A stretch of 64,000 nucleotides of DNA, from the NCBI RefSeq assembly GCF_901709675.1, contig NC_051108.1, positions 6,172,631 to 6,236,630 on the forward strand. Direction: 5' to 3'. A model generated the notes under the pieces. The model saw nothing but the letters and a program-made list of their open reading frames with translations, had not been told where the DNA came from and did not search any database. The stretch is from Syngnathus acus. Taxonomy: Eukaryota > Chordata > Actinopteri > Syngnathiformes > Syngnathidae. Position 1 is the first letter of the stretch. Every line of letters begins with the position of its first letter. A program made the position numbers and the translations under genes. This document shows, piece by piece, positions 52,593 through 64,000 of this stretch.

Positions 52593-55500
52593 TCATTTTT
52601 TCTCATGCAGCTTGGCGGACATTTTCTTCATCTCCTCGTCCATTGCCGCCAAGTTTTCCAGTGCTTTCTCCTGCAAAATAAAAACACAGTAGAGTCATAG
52701 GATCTTTACATTTATTTTTTTGTGGGTCTGCTCATTATGGACACGCCTACCAAATTTTATGTCGCACAGTGAAAGTAGCTTTGAGTTAAAATGTCAAGTT
52801 GCAACTAATTTAGACCTAAGAATAGAAATAGAAAAGTCAAGCCTACTATGTTAGGAATATGTTTGTACGAGCCATTTCCTCTGGTTTTTAATGTTTGTTT
52901 AGATCCGCCACCCGCCGCTCGCCTTTTAAATAGAGTCGTGATGACATCGAAGGCCCCGGGAGGTCGTTACGGTGCGTCAATCTTGGCGCAGAAGATGCTA
53001 CGGCTCGTCTGTCAGCAGTTGTAGAAAAAATAAAATGCAAGCTGTGCCAAAGTTCTGCTGTGGAACATTAGTGTTGTCATTCGTTCTGGGCCAAGTTGTT
53101 GACGTGCGCTCAAACGGCAAGCGGCCAACATGTCTGCGTGGAATGGACATTTCCATAATGAGCTTGCCCTTCCCTTGCCCCCCCCCCCCCCTCCCTCGGG
53201 GAGTTTGTGGACGAGCGACTGGATTTGCTTTCGCGGGTCAGCAAGCACGAGATGGAACACAGTTTCCCCACACACCACTGATGTCAGCAAGAGTAATCGC
53301 AGCTCGACGAACCTCGCGCGGAGTGAGCGCCCTCGCTTGCTCGGCTCCCTCTGACGCCTCCTGTTTGACGAGCTGGTCGAGTTTGAGACCGAGCTGTTTG
53401 GCCGCCTCGTCCATCTGCGCACGTTCAAAAGTCAGAACCGGGTCCCGACGCTCTATATTGGATCTGAATTGTACTTGTCTACCTTGTTTGGAGCTTCATG
53501 GTCTTCTGGATTTCTTTTGAACCAGGCGGGATGGTAGTAGCCTCTGTAGATCCACGGGTTTCTTTTGTCAGGCAAGTACCTTCAAAAAGAACCAGGTCAC
53601 ACCCGAGAATTTGCTCTTGTGATGCTGTAGAAGATTTAAATACCTCAGAGCTTCACTTTTCTCCTCAGGATTGTCAGAATCGTCCCTCAGGTCTTCGTCG
53701 TCAGACAGCTCCTCCCCTCCATGCTTGTGGTATTTGTTGTTGTGGTCATCTTCGTCATGTCTCTTGTCAAAGCTCCAGTACTCCTGACTGCGTTCTCCAT
53801 CTGATTCCTCTCTCTTTTCCTCGGAGAGTTCTTCATCACGCTTAGGCTTTTTCTGGTAGTATCTCCAAGGCTTCCAGGCCTTCTTCTCTTTGCCAAAGTC
53901 CCAGGATTCCTGGCTACGGTCCTCATCGGGTTCCTCTCGGGCTTCCTCTGGGAGTTCCTCGTCCCGCTTGTGTCTTCTTTGGTGGTATCTCCCAGGTCTC
54001 CAGTTCCTCTTGTATCTATTGGTGTCAAAATCCCAAGATTCCTGGCTACGTTCCTCATCTGGATCCTCTGACAGTTCTTCATCACGCTTGTGTCTCCTCT
54101 GGTGATATCTGCCAGGTCTCCAATCCCTCTTGTATCGGTCAGTATCAAAATCCCAGTATTCCTGGCTGCGTTCCTCATCTGGATCCTCTGAGAGTTCTTC
54201 GTCCCGCCTGTGTCTCCTCTGGTGGTATCTCCCAGGTCTCCAGTCCCTCTTGTATCGGTCAGTATCAAAATCCCAGTATTCCTGGCTACGTTCCTCATCT
54301 GGATCCTCTGACAGTTCCTCATCACGCTTGTGTCTCCTTTGGTGATATCTCCCAGGTCTCCAATCCCTCTTGTATCGGTCAGTATCAAAATCCCAGGATT
54401 CCTGACTGCGTTCGTCATCCGGATCCTCTGAGAATTCTTCGTCCCTCTTGTGTCTCCTCTGATGGTATCTCCCGGCCCTCCATTCCCTCTTGTCCCGTTC
54501 GTCGTCGAGCCCCCACGACTCTTGGCTGCGTTCATCATCTGCTTCCTCTCTAGGTTCCTCTGACAGTTCCTCATCACGTTTGTGTCTTCTTTGGTGATAT
54601 CTCCCAGGCCTCCATTCCCTCTTGTCCCTCTCATCGTCGAGCCCCCACGACTCTTGACTGCGTTCATCATCTGCTTCCTCTCTAGGTTCCTCTGACAGTT
54701 CCTCATCACGTTTGTGTCTTCTTTGGTGATATCTCCCAGGCCTCCATTCCCTCTTGTCCCTCTCGTCGTCGAGCCCCCACGACTCTTGGCTGCGTTCATC
54801 ATCTGCTTCCTCTCTAGGTTCCTCTGACAGTTCTTCATCCCTCTTGTGTCTCCTTTGATATCCCCTAGGCCTCCATTTCCTCTTGTCCCTTTCACCGTCG
54901 AGCCCCCAGGATTCCTGACTGCGTTCCTCATCTGGTTCCTCTGACAGTTCTTCATCCCTCTTGTGTCTCCTTGGATATCCCCTAGGCCTCCATTTCCTCT
55001 TGTCCCTTTCACCGTCGAGCCCCCAGGATTCCTGACTGCGTTCCTCATCTGGTTCCTCTCTGGGTTCCTCTGACAGTTCTTCATCCCTCTTATGTCTTCT
55101 TTGGTATCCCCTAGGCCTCCATTTCCTCTTGTCCCTTTCATTGTCAAGCCCCCACGACTCCTGACTGCGTTCGTAGTCCTCTTCCTCATCTTCTCCCAAA
55201 GGCTCCTTGTCGCGTTTGGGCTTCTGGTGGAACCGTCCTGGCCTCCAGCTGCTTCTCTTCTCCCGTTCCTCCTCTACCTCGCCATCATCTTCCTGGTGCC
55301 TTTTCTCCAAACTCCAGGATTCCTGATTGTGTCCGCCCTCTGGGGTCACCTGATTGGGCTCCACAGACCTCAGAAATTCTTGGATGTCTTCTGCATCCTT
55401 GACCTCGGGCTCCTCTACGTGATCTTTATCCTGCTCTTCATTGCTCTTCTTATCCGGCGGCACACGTTTAATTCCTTCAACAGGACAGAATGGGTCAATA

Positions 55501-56133
55501 TGGCAGCCATTTTGCTTCTGACCTACCTGGAACGTTGCACAAACCTGCTCGGAGAATCTCTTTGCACTCTTGATCCAGTTGGGAGTCCGGTTGGGAGAGC
55601 GCTTTGGATAGAACCTCCACCAAACATCTTGTCACCTAATTAATATTCAAGGTATGTGTTGATTTATAATCACCAAACCGATAATCATAAAATGACCTGC
55701 TCCTGCATTATTCATCACTGACATATTTTCTATACATTGCTAACAAATATAGCACTTCCTATATGGACAATTGAATACAGTGAGAGTTCCATATTAATAA
55801 TTATGTGCATGGCATGGTTACGATCACGTGACCCCCCCCCCCCCCCCATGCTTTCATTGGCGATTGCATGCAAGTCTCGAAAATAGTCTAAAGACTTACC
55901 ACATCTTCTCTTTGGCCATCCTTGCCCACTGGAAGTGCTCGATTCCCTAAACAGAAGACAAACATACCGGTCTTTTATTTAAAAAAAAAAAAACCCCGCA
56001 AGAAAAGCAAAAAAAAAAAAAAAAAAAAAAACCTCGAGTCGTAGTAAAAAGTGGTAAAGTCGCTGTCCGTGGTGCTGAACTCACCTATAAGGAAAGCGAA
56101 CCCAAGCAGCAGAAAAAGAGGAGTCGGTGTCAT
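52593..56133 (-). CDS. chgb: Chromogranin B (secretogranin-1) precursor with expanded internal repeats
   Basis: Acidic cargo protein of neuroendocrine dense-core granules and a prohormone-like source of peptides. Seven coding exons, read on the minus strand, close in frame to 764 residues: 56133-56085, 55946-55900, 55635-55545, 55474-53644, 53579-53483, 53414-53313, 52670-52593. The signal peptide is MTPTPLFLLLGFAFLIG. Exon 3 carries the family's disulfide loop, VTRCLVEVLSKALSQ to QECKEIL. Exon 4 is mostly tandem repeats (residues 112-634). Exon 5 encodes RNPWIYRGYYHPAWFKR, a dibasic-bounded peptide possibly equivalent to the mammalian NPYYDPLQWK segment. Exon 7 ends LENLAAMDEEMKKMSAKLHE, matching the conserved CHGB C-terminus. 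As I recall, human CHGB has five exons, so the two extra splits in the C-terminal part are notable. The 5' and 3' parts are clear; the exon 5 acceptor is the least certain junction. Confidence 0.92.
53760..55328 (-). repeat. Coding tandem repeat array in chgb exon 4 (13 units)
   Basis: 1,569 bp encode 523 residues (112-634) in 13 units of 39-44 residues, each with an NQESW, SQESW or SQEYW core. Twelve units also carry a basic block such as WRPGRYHQRRHKR. Unit lengths are all multiples of three, so the repeat stays open in a second minus-strand frame as well. Two subfamilies occur in separate clusters. Units with GLD(N/G/D)ERDKR lie toward the 5' end of the gene, and units with DFDT(D/N)RYKR toward the 3' end. 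Three neighbouring units (about 54500-54860) are nearly identical in DNA, which indicates recent duplication or gene conversion. Confidence 0.9.
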
Positions 56134-56430
<297 letters not shown>

Positions 56431-58583
56431 GAAGAGACAACAACTTTTTTTTTTTTTCCTCCTCTCCCGTGGATGAAATTAGCCATCACACAGGTGATGG
56501 TTTAAACATTATTGAGAGGAACATGGTGGTTGTCCGCAGGAGGGGGCTTAATGCAGCGAGGAGCCCAAAGGCAATCACACACCCTGCAAATTTCATTGTC
56601 CCAACCCCCATTTTTAGTTCTGTTCCGATAAGAAACCGGAATTGTTGCATGCGTTGTTAACCATGCGGTACTACATTTATTTTAAAGTGTTTTTATGCAT
56701 CTTTAAGGACACCTTTACTTTCGAACTCGGTGGCAAAACAATACATAAGGGTTGAATTAAATATTTAGAGTTCACATTTACATAAAGTAAGAACAATTAT
56801 TCAAACTAATATATAAATATGTTTGAATTTTAAAAATGAATCTATTATTTATCCAGCGTGTGGGCGGAGGTTTTGCATTAGCACGGTCGCTTTAGAGCGC
56901 CTCGTTGTTGAATGAACATGAACATGACAAACACAAGTTGAGTCCATTTTGATTGACAGCTGAATTGCCAGAGTGCATTATATTTATTTTGACCTTACTG
57001 TCGCCAAAATACAAACCTTGTGACCTCCCAAGATTCCCCCTTAAACACATTATACACAAAATGACCTTTTACGTATAGATTGCACTCGGATTCAATCTTG
57101 TCCCCCCCCCTTCCCCCGGGTGAGCAGACGTCCATGTTTGTTAGGAGAATCATGCATGCGAGTTGCAGGATGTCTTTGAGTGGAAGGGAGAGGAGGGGGA
57201 TAAAGAAAGGGGGCCGCGGCCAGCGGCATTCAATCATCCACGCCCGCCACACTCTCATCAACAGTGTGCACTCATATGTGACGCCCTGCAATGATGCTCT
57301 GTGGCCTTTTTTATATTAAAGAAAAGAAAAAAAAAGTGCAGTGAGGAGCACAACACTAAATCACACTTTGCAGTCCAATGTACTAAACTACAACAGATAA
57401 AACACAATGTACTTTGTAATGAGGATTTACAAGAGCAGGCTGATGCAGGATGTTTTTATTTTTATTTTTTATTGCTGTTAAAAATTTACGCTTTGTGCCG
57501 TGAGCGTGACAAACAGCCGCAGACCTTTGATATTGCATTCGATGCAATTTTTCATTTTCTTGTAAGAAGCACACTGAAGTTTTATTTTAGCCGTTTGATA
57601 AAAAAAAAAAAATTGAAGTTTGTTAGTGACTGGTTATAAAAAGTCTACACACCCCATTATTTAAAAAATAAAAAAATCATTTAAATTTTCTTCACACCAT
57701 TAATGTGTTGTATAACGTATACATGTCAGTAATGTGTTTGCACAAGTGTGCACACCCAGGAATGTGGCTATGTTCATGTGACGCAGATGTGAAGACTGAA
57801 GCTTGGACTTGGCAGAGCAAACATTTGATGGTCCTTTCAATCATTTGCAGCAAGCAATGACAAACTATGGTTAACTTGGCTAGCTCCCTTCTGCTAACGC
57901 AACAACAGTGGTCGAGAGCTACGATCATGATTAGCTGCAACACTCAAGCGTCTCCTTCTTCTTCTGCCGCAGAAACGTTTGGACAAGCGAAGTCGGCCTG
58001 TCACTGCCAGGAGTTGATTTGTGTAGGTAAAGTTTAAGTTGAATCAAAATATATTTGAGTGGCTCAGTAGGAATAATCTGTGCAAAAAGGTTTTGCCTTC
58101 AAACTTGTGTTATTTATTCTTACAAATATTTATAGTATGAGCCATAAGCGGAAAAAAAGTGAAGAATCTTAATGAGCTCTTTAGGGAGATAAAGTATCAT
58201 TGAGCCCAAATCTTTGTGGATAAATAATTGATAAGCATTTTGTGGATATTACGTCTCATTTTGCTCGAGGGGGAATCAAATCAAAACACGCCATTTTATT
58301 CAATTGATCTCTGTGTCAATTAAAAGTCTGTTTATGTGACTGTTGGTGCTTCTTCCCTTTTGTGGCCTTTTAGTTGAGACACTGGCGATTAAGGTGAAAG
58401 GTCAGCGAGTAACAATCTAATTATTTACAAATGAATCTAACTTCAGGTGACAAGTGTCAATCAAATGGTGACGCTTAAATAAAAGAGGATGTTGACCTTT
58501 ATTTGAATGGATAATCTTGTTGTTTAGAACAAGATTGGGACAAAGAAAGGAGTTGGATGTTTTTGCTTTGTGCACACATTTAG
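56431..58583. other. Intergenic region between chgb and the slc23 gene
   Basis: The two genes diverge from here. Contents seen: T- and A-rich low-complexity stretches, and a patch at about 57633-57660 (AAAAAGTCTACACACCCC) that looks like the end of a dispersed fish repeat. No coding exon was recognised. A spliced 5'UTR exon of the slc23 gene may lie here, because its start codon directly follows an acceptor, but I cannot place it. Confidence 0.5.
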
Positions 58584-61063
58584 ATGGAGGAGGACAAAAT
58601 GGAGGTCGGGGGAGATCCCCTAAAGTCTTTCATGGGTGGAAGCGGTGCCAAAGTGGAGCGTAACAACAGAGTGACCGTGTACAGTGTGACGGAGACCCCT
58701 CCCTGGTACCTGTGCGCTTTTTTGGCCTTTCAGGTGATTCCAAAACAAAAAAAGTCTATTTTTGCCCCCCATCCAATTAACCACGTTGGTCTCTTCCACT
58801 CCACAGCATTACCTGACGGCATTTGGCAGCAACATCGCCATCCCGCTCATCTTAGCGGACGGCTTGTGCTTGCAGCACGACGGCTTGACCCAGAGTCACC
58901 TCATCAACACCATCTTCTTTGTTTCGGGGCTGTGCACCATTCTGCAGGTCACCTTCGGCATCAGGTGCCAACATGCAAAACATTTGGACCCCTCGGTAAC
59001 ATGAATTGAATTAAGCTAATGCTAATTGATATTTAGATTATTTACTGATGCACATTTTGAGAATGATCACATTGGTTCCTTCTCTTGGGAGACTTCCCAT
59101 CCTGCAGGGAGGCACCTTCGCCTTACTCACTCCAGCGTTGGCCATGTTGTCCATACCTGAATTCCAGTGTCCGTCTTGGACCCGAAATGCCAGCTTGGTG
59201 GACACGTCCTCGCCTGTCTTCATCGAAGTGTGGCAGACGCGATTGAAAACAGTAAGCCATCGCAACCGTTGTCAAATTTGATGGGATTAAAGATCGGGTT
59301 CCATTTTGCCTCCACCAAGCTTCAGGGATCCATCATGGTGGCGTCACTCCTGCAGATCCTGGTGGGATTCTCTGGACTGGTGGGATTCCTCATGCGTTTT
59401 GTCGGCCCGCTCACCATCGCGCCCACCATCTCGCTCATCGGTTTGTCCATGTTTGATGCGGCCGGAGCCCGTGCCGGCAGCCACTGGGGAATCTCAGTCA
59501 CGTGCGTCCATTCCACTTGTGTGTTGAGGCTGTGAGGGGTCAAAAGGTCCACAAGTTCTAACCGGAGGCTCGGCTACATAATTTGTTCCCTCAGGACTGC
59601 GGCGTTGATCATCCTGTTCTCTCAGTACTTGCGCTTCGTCGGGCTTCCTCTTCCCGCCTACAGCAAGGCCAGGAACTTGCACACAAAAAAGTTCTACATC
59701 TTCCAAACCATGCCCGTAGGTCCTCAAAATGCTAAACTACGGTTAGCGTACTATGCTAACAATTGATGTCGATTAGATTCTGCTGGGAATTGCCGTGTCC
59801 TGGTTAGTGTGCCACCTGCTCACCATCTACGACGTGCTGCCGTCCGATCCGGACCGATACGGACACCAGGCCCGGACTGATGTGAAGGGGGACGTGGTCG
59901 GTCAGGCTTCCTGGTTCGTCCTGCCTTATCCAGGTGAGCTTTTCCATGGATCCGCAATCTTTTTGGGCCGATCCCTGATCGAGAACTGCTTTTTGTCTCC
60001 AGGCCAGTGGGGCATCCCGGCGGTGAGCCTGGCAGGAGTTATCGGAATGATGGCGGGAATCGTGTGCTCCATGGCCGAGTCGGTGGGCGACTACTACGCG
60101 TGCGCCAAGCTGTCAGGGGCGCCGCCTCCGCCCAAGCACGCCATCAACCGAGGAATCGGCGTCGAAGGGATCGGCAGCTTGCTGGCGGGGGCCTTCGGCA
60201 CCGGTAACGGCACCACCTCCTTCAGCGAGAACGTGGCCGCCCTGGGCATCACCAAGGTTGGTACCCTTTCGTACGCGGGTCTCCAACTTCTTGAATCTGT
60301 GGCGCTGTGTCCGGGGCACAGGTGGGAAGTCGAGTGGTGATTCTGCTCAGCGGAGTCGTCATGATACTGATGGGGGTCTTGGGTAAAATCGGAGCCATCT
60401 TCTCCACCATCCCCAACCCCGTGATTGGAGGGATGTTCTTGATCATGTTCGGGGTCATCGCTGCGACGGGGATCTCCAACCTGCAGGTGAGTCTTTTTTT
60501 TTTTTGTCCAGGAGTCATCATAACCTTACGTGTTGTTTTTTTAGTCAACAGATATGAATTCCTCCAGGAACATCTTTGTGTTCGGGTTCTCCTTGTTTTC
60601 CGGGCTGGTCGTTCCTAATTGGGTCACCAAGAATCCGAACATCTTTGCCACAGGTCTGCTGCATTTCCTTCATAGTCCAAGTTCACATTCAGCACCCCAT
60701 AAAAATATCTCCATGTGTTTTTCCATAGGTGTGAGCGAGGTGGACGCGGTGCTGCGGATTCTTTTTACAACTCAAATGTTCGTCGGAGGCTTCCTGGGCT
60801 TCTTCTTGGACAACACCATTCCCGGTAACTTTACGGCTAAACTAACCTCAGCCGTCCATGTTGCTCAGAGATTTTCTCATGATACAGGCACCAAGCGTGA
60901 ACGCGGACTGTTGGTCCCGGATGAAACACACCTAGAGGCTTCCGGAATCTTGGAAACGGCTGACATTTACAACCTCCCATTCGGCATCACAAAGCGGCTG
61001 TCGTCACGGCCTTGGGTCCGCTACATCCCGTTCTGCCCGTGGAGAGGGCTCGGGGCTCGGTGA
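58584..61063 (+). CDS. SLC23-family nucleobase/ascorbate transporter (slc23a1/slc23a4-like)
   Basis: Multi-pass plasma-membrane transporter of the NAT family. Eleven coding exons close in frame to 575 residues (human SVCT1 598): 58584-58733, 58807-58964, 59092-59251, 59320-59501, 59595-59715, 59777-59933, 60003-60256, 60322-60486, 60545-60653, 60729-60824, 60888-61063. Family blocks are PPWYLCAFLAFQHYLTAFGS (Gln50-His51 in the first membrane helix), GPLTIAPTISLIGLSMFDAA, AGSHWGIS, ESVGDYYACAKLSGAPPPP (Glu335), INRGIGVEGIG and MNSSRNIFVFGFS. The NAT signature reads ENVAALGITK (385-394): Glu at the first position, as in nucleobase transporters, where SVCT1/2 have Pro, and Ala388 where the motif normally has Gly. 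The SLC23A4/SNBT1 (nucleobase) subgroup is therefore more likely than an ascorbate carrier; the paralogue is not settled. The start codon immediately follows a TTTAG acceptor, so a spliced 5'UTR is expected. Confidence 0.92.
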
Positions 61064-63779
61064 CAGTACCCGCAAAGGTTCTGTTTTTGTACCCTTGATA
61101 TCAGTACTTGTCTATCTATTTTTCTGACAGTGTAGCGGGCAACAAAATATGTGGCTAGCAATTACGTTTTTATCACTGCACTCGCTCGGTTTTTATGATA
61201 TTGCTTTGCGACGATTCCATGAGAGATAAGAGCCTGAAAGGAAATAAGTCCGAATCTTGTCAGCTATGAGGAGAGTTGCATACACGACCCAGGTTGAACC
61301 TTGCTGATCCTCACAAAGTCCAGTGACTGTGTCTTTTTTTTCAAAGCCATACGATTATGCAGCTGGAAAGTCTGCTGCTCCAACTCACGGCGATAACATC
61401 AGACAATACGAGCGCACACCATGATGATTATCATAAGATGAATTATACGAGGCGGGCATTACAGAAGCAGACCAGCTTGTTCAATGAAGCCGCATAAGTT
61501 CATTAAAGTCAAACAGGAGCGAGACTCTAGTTGTTTATTCTAAAGTCTGCCCCCTCCCCCCTTTATTATAGAGCAACTTTGTGTGCAAACTGGGAAAACT
61601 TCAAAACCTAAATAAGGCAAATAAAAAAAGAAATAGGCTTAGAAAGAAGATTGTTGTTGCTATTTAATCACACCACAAAGCTTAACATGGCCAATTTTGC
61701 TCAGTTTGACAAATAACCTTATAAAGCTCACATATAAAACACATAGTAGCCAGACTTCAAACAAATATTTTTAATTGCTTTTTGTATTTGTCTACTCTAA
61801 TGAATGTTTGCCCAAAACTCCACACGGGAAAGTGCAGGAGCACCGGTGTGAGAACTTAAATAAAATATTCATATGCATGCTGCAGCTTCTCACTCCACTC
61901 CCCTTTTTGACTCTCTTTCTGTGTTTCCATTCAAATTCTCTACGGCTTCTCCAGTCAGTGGTCGTTAACAGACTTACTCTGCAGACTTTAAGGAACTGTC
62001 CCCACCAAAATAAAATAACTGCAATAGTTTTAATGAGCTTCCATTCCCAATCTGAATGAATGGGGCTTGCAGGTGTAACGATCAGCGAAGACGTTGCAGT
62101 ATTAGTTTTCAACACTAGATGGTGGAAAAGACTAACGTTGGTTTTGTTTATGTGCGTGAGGTGTTGGCAGAGGTTAAAAAGAAAAGATGTTTCTTTTATT
62201 TATATATTTTTTAAATGACTTAGCAGAACTGTTCACTTTTAGACTTGATAACGATTGCGGTGATTACTGCCATCGAGTTCGAAGCCAGCTAAGCATTATT
62301 TTGTTAACAAAGTTCAAAGTGTGTTGATTGGGACGTAGTGAAAGTGTGGTTTACGACCACTGCGGACGTATGTAAACGCCTCACGCGTCACTGTGACTCG
62401 TTTGACCCTTGGTTAGAGAAATAAAATAAAATAAAGATAAAACACGAGACTTCGACCTCTTAACACGTGAGCACGACTACTATGCATAGTGAAACGTATG
62501 ATTACAGTTATCCAACATGGGCCGGTTTCAGCTTGTTTATGTGTGAGGGAAGGGCCAAACGGAAGAATAGACGCTTTCAAAATAAACGCACAGGTATACT
62601 TTTTGCTTATGGAAATTATTAAAAGGCAATATAGCACTACAAAAATGTGTTTAATTTCGTATTTAAATTACAATCATGCAAAAATATTAACAACAAATTG
62701 TAGAAAAGTTACATCCCACCGCATTAGTTGTTTTATTCTGAAACTGCATCCTCTCCGTTACCGCTAACCGCTCCTCTGCTGCGCTTTAGTCTCAGACACA
62801 TCTTTTGTTTGATCATCGAGTTTGTACCTTCTCACGGGCGTTAAGGCGTTTACGTTCACATTCTTTGGAAATTAAACTTATCATCGGTGGCATATTTCGG
62901 TGTCGGGCGGTAATGGCTCGTGGCAGCTTCGTTGGGAGCTTCGTGACCGCTCATAAAGATGCCTTTGTAACCTAACCCTCAGGCCTCGCCTCCATCATGG
63001 TCCTTTCCATCGTTGCATAAAAAGGTAATTAACGACTTTGAAACCTGTCGGACTAGCTTTACCCGATCTAATAATTATTCGTCCACTTACTGTAGGATAG
63101 TGTACTGGATTCAAAATAAACCAACAAACCGTAATCGACATCCGGGGACTTTTTGACATTCAGTACACGTTGGCAGGTCTATTTACTAAATGTATTTACA
63201 ATTTGTCCACCTTTCAATTTTGTGTTGTGCTGTTCATTCAATTTTTTGGAAACGTAATAGCTCGTGACTAACCGATACATTTGAAATTTTTACTCCAATG
63301 TTTACTGAAAAGCCAGAATAAATTAAAACCAATGGCTCTTCCTAATATCTGTCGTTGAGAGGTCGGATTTTTTTACTCATCAAATCGGAAGGACTATCAC
63401 GTCTTATATTTTTATTATTTAGTTCATCTTTCTTCTTTTTGGTATGTGTTGATTGTCAAATTGATTATCCTTTTGGTACAAATAATCCTGTTTTTTTTCC
63501 AATAAAGTTATAAAAAGAATTTCTTCAAAATGGTAACCATAAATGTGTGCTTTCAATGGCATTTACATTAAATGATTTTATAACCTGTCACTGATAGAGG
63601 AACTACTTTAAAGCGTTTGCCTGTGTCTCAATATTTGAAATAATCGATAATCATCGATAACGTAATTGCGTACTATCGGCAGTAGTTACATAACATGTGA
63701 CGTGGATTATTGAGTCGGACATGTTTATGATGTCTCGTACTTGTGTTGTTGGTGTGTGCCAGCCATCAGTGTGTCAAAA
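61064..63779. other. slc23 3'UTR and intergenic region up to gpcpd1
   Basis: An AT-rich stretch with no recognised coding exon. An AATAAA near 61620 could end the slc23 transcript. Around 62880-63024 there is a GC-richer patch ending CATAAAAAG|GTAATT. This could be a 5'UTR exon of the gene that starts at 63780, but that is speculative. Confidence 0.4.
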
Positions 63780-63828
63780 ATGGAGGTCTCCCAGGTGACT
63801 CTGACTGTCGGCGGAGAAACGTGTCCAG
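63780..63828 (+). CDS. gpcpd1: Probable glycerophosphocholine phosphodiesterase GPCPD1, first coding exon (partial, continues off the right edge)
   Basis: The exon reads MEVSQVTLTVGGETCP plus one base, then a GTTTGT donor. Mammalian GPCPD1 begins M-x-x-SQV-x(5)-G-x(3)-PG with the same spacing: Ser4-Gln5-Val6, Gly12 and Pro16 line up, and the split codon begins with G as needed for the next Gly. This is the start of the N-terminal starch-binding-like (CBM20) domain; the phosphodiesterase domain that cleaves glycerophosphocholine would lie beyond the window. GPCPD1 is also the neighbour of CHGB and SHLD1 on human 20p12, which supports the call. Sixteen residues are little evidence, so confidence is moderate. 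The remaining sequence to 64000 is intron. Confidence 0.65.
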
Positions 63829-64000
63829 GTTTGTTCAACCCGGCCGACGCACCACCAAAAAACAAAAACAGTACACTTAACCGATTTGCTCTTTTCAGCA
63901 GTTCACACAGCAGATAGCAAGGGTTGACATGTGTTTAGAATTGTTTAGCTAGTGTGTGCTACTGGGCCTTTATTTCATGTTTAAAATTTCCACTTGTGAA

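Noticed and set aside
52972-53520. 182-codon plus-strand open frame
   Set aside because: It overlaps antisense chgb exons 5 and 6, includes a C-tract and has no family resemblance.
53687-55189. 500-codon open frame on the minus strand in a second frame of chgb exon 4
   Set aside because: It stays open only because every repeat unit is a multiple of three bases. The conserved granin ends, signal peptide and C-terminus all belong to the other frame.
55092-55643. 183-codon plus-strand open frame with hydrophobic segments
   Set aside because: It is the exact antisense of the chgb exon 3 to exon 4 region, has no splice context and resembles no membrane protein I know.

Overview
This is nuclear DNA from a bony fish, almost certainly a teleost. 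The genes are split by short GT-AG introns. The decoded proteins are vertebrate orthologues. A Tc1/mariner element and other fish-type dispersed repeats lie between them. I cannot name the species. No ribosomal RNA, tRNA, CRISPR or prokaryotic feature was seen.

Layout, left to right. (1) 1-5.6 kb: the 5' end of plcb1 (phospholipase C beta 1) on the minus strand, coding exons 1 and 2 only; the gene runs off the left edge. (2) 5.6-22 kb: a gene-free stretch with several transposon relics, two consensus CTCF-type sites in the same orientation and one decayed Tc1 element. (3) 22-27.5 kb: a complete bmp2 gene on the plus strand (TATA box, non-coding exon, two coding exons, AU-rich 3'UTR). (4) 27.5-43.5 kb: a second gene-free stretch. 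(5) 43.6-48.2 kb: fermt1 (kindlin-1), 15 coding exons. (6) 48.7-51.9 kb: trmt6, 12 coding exons. (7) 52.6-56.1 kb, minus strand: chgb (chromogranin B), 7 coding exons, with a greatly expanded tandem repeat in its large exon and a 140-bp GA/CT tract directly upstream of its TATA box. (8) 58.6-61.1 kb: an SLC23-family transporter, 11 coding exons. Its signature motif is of the nucleobase type rather than the ascorbate type. (9) 63.8 kb: the first coding exon of a gene that looks like gpcpd1, running off the right edge.

The order plcb1-bmp2-fermt1-trmt6-chgb-gpcpd1 matches human 20p12-13, so the window is a conserved syntenic block. Human genes lying between these (hao1, tmx4, lrrn4, crls1, mcm8, shld1) were not seen here, and an slc23 gene sits between chgb and gpcpd1. 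The two stretches of about 16 kb flanking bmp2 have the look of regulatory territory around a developmental gene. The other genes are compact and have unrelated jobs: integrin activation (fermt1), tRNA m1A58 methylation (trmt6), dense-core granule cargo (chgb), small-molecule uptake (slc23) and glycerophosphodiester hydrolysis (gpcpd1).

Exon boundaries were worked out by hand from splice consensus, reading phase and family conservation. Every multi-exon model below closes in frame. The most unusual content is the chgb repeat array, which encodes 13 acidic blocks separated by 12 very basic blocks, with dibasic sites at nearly every junction.
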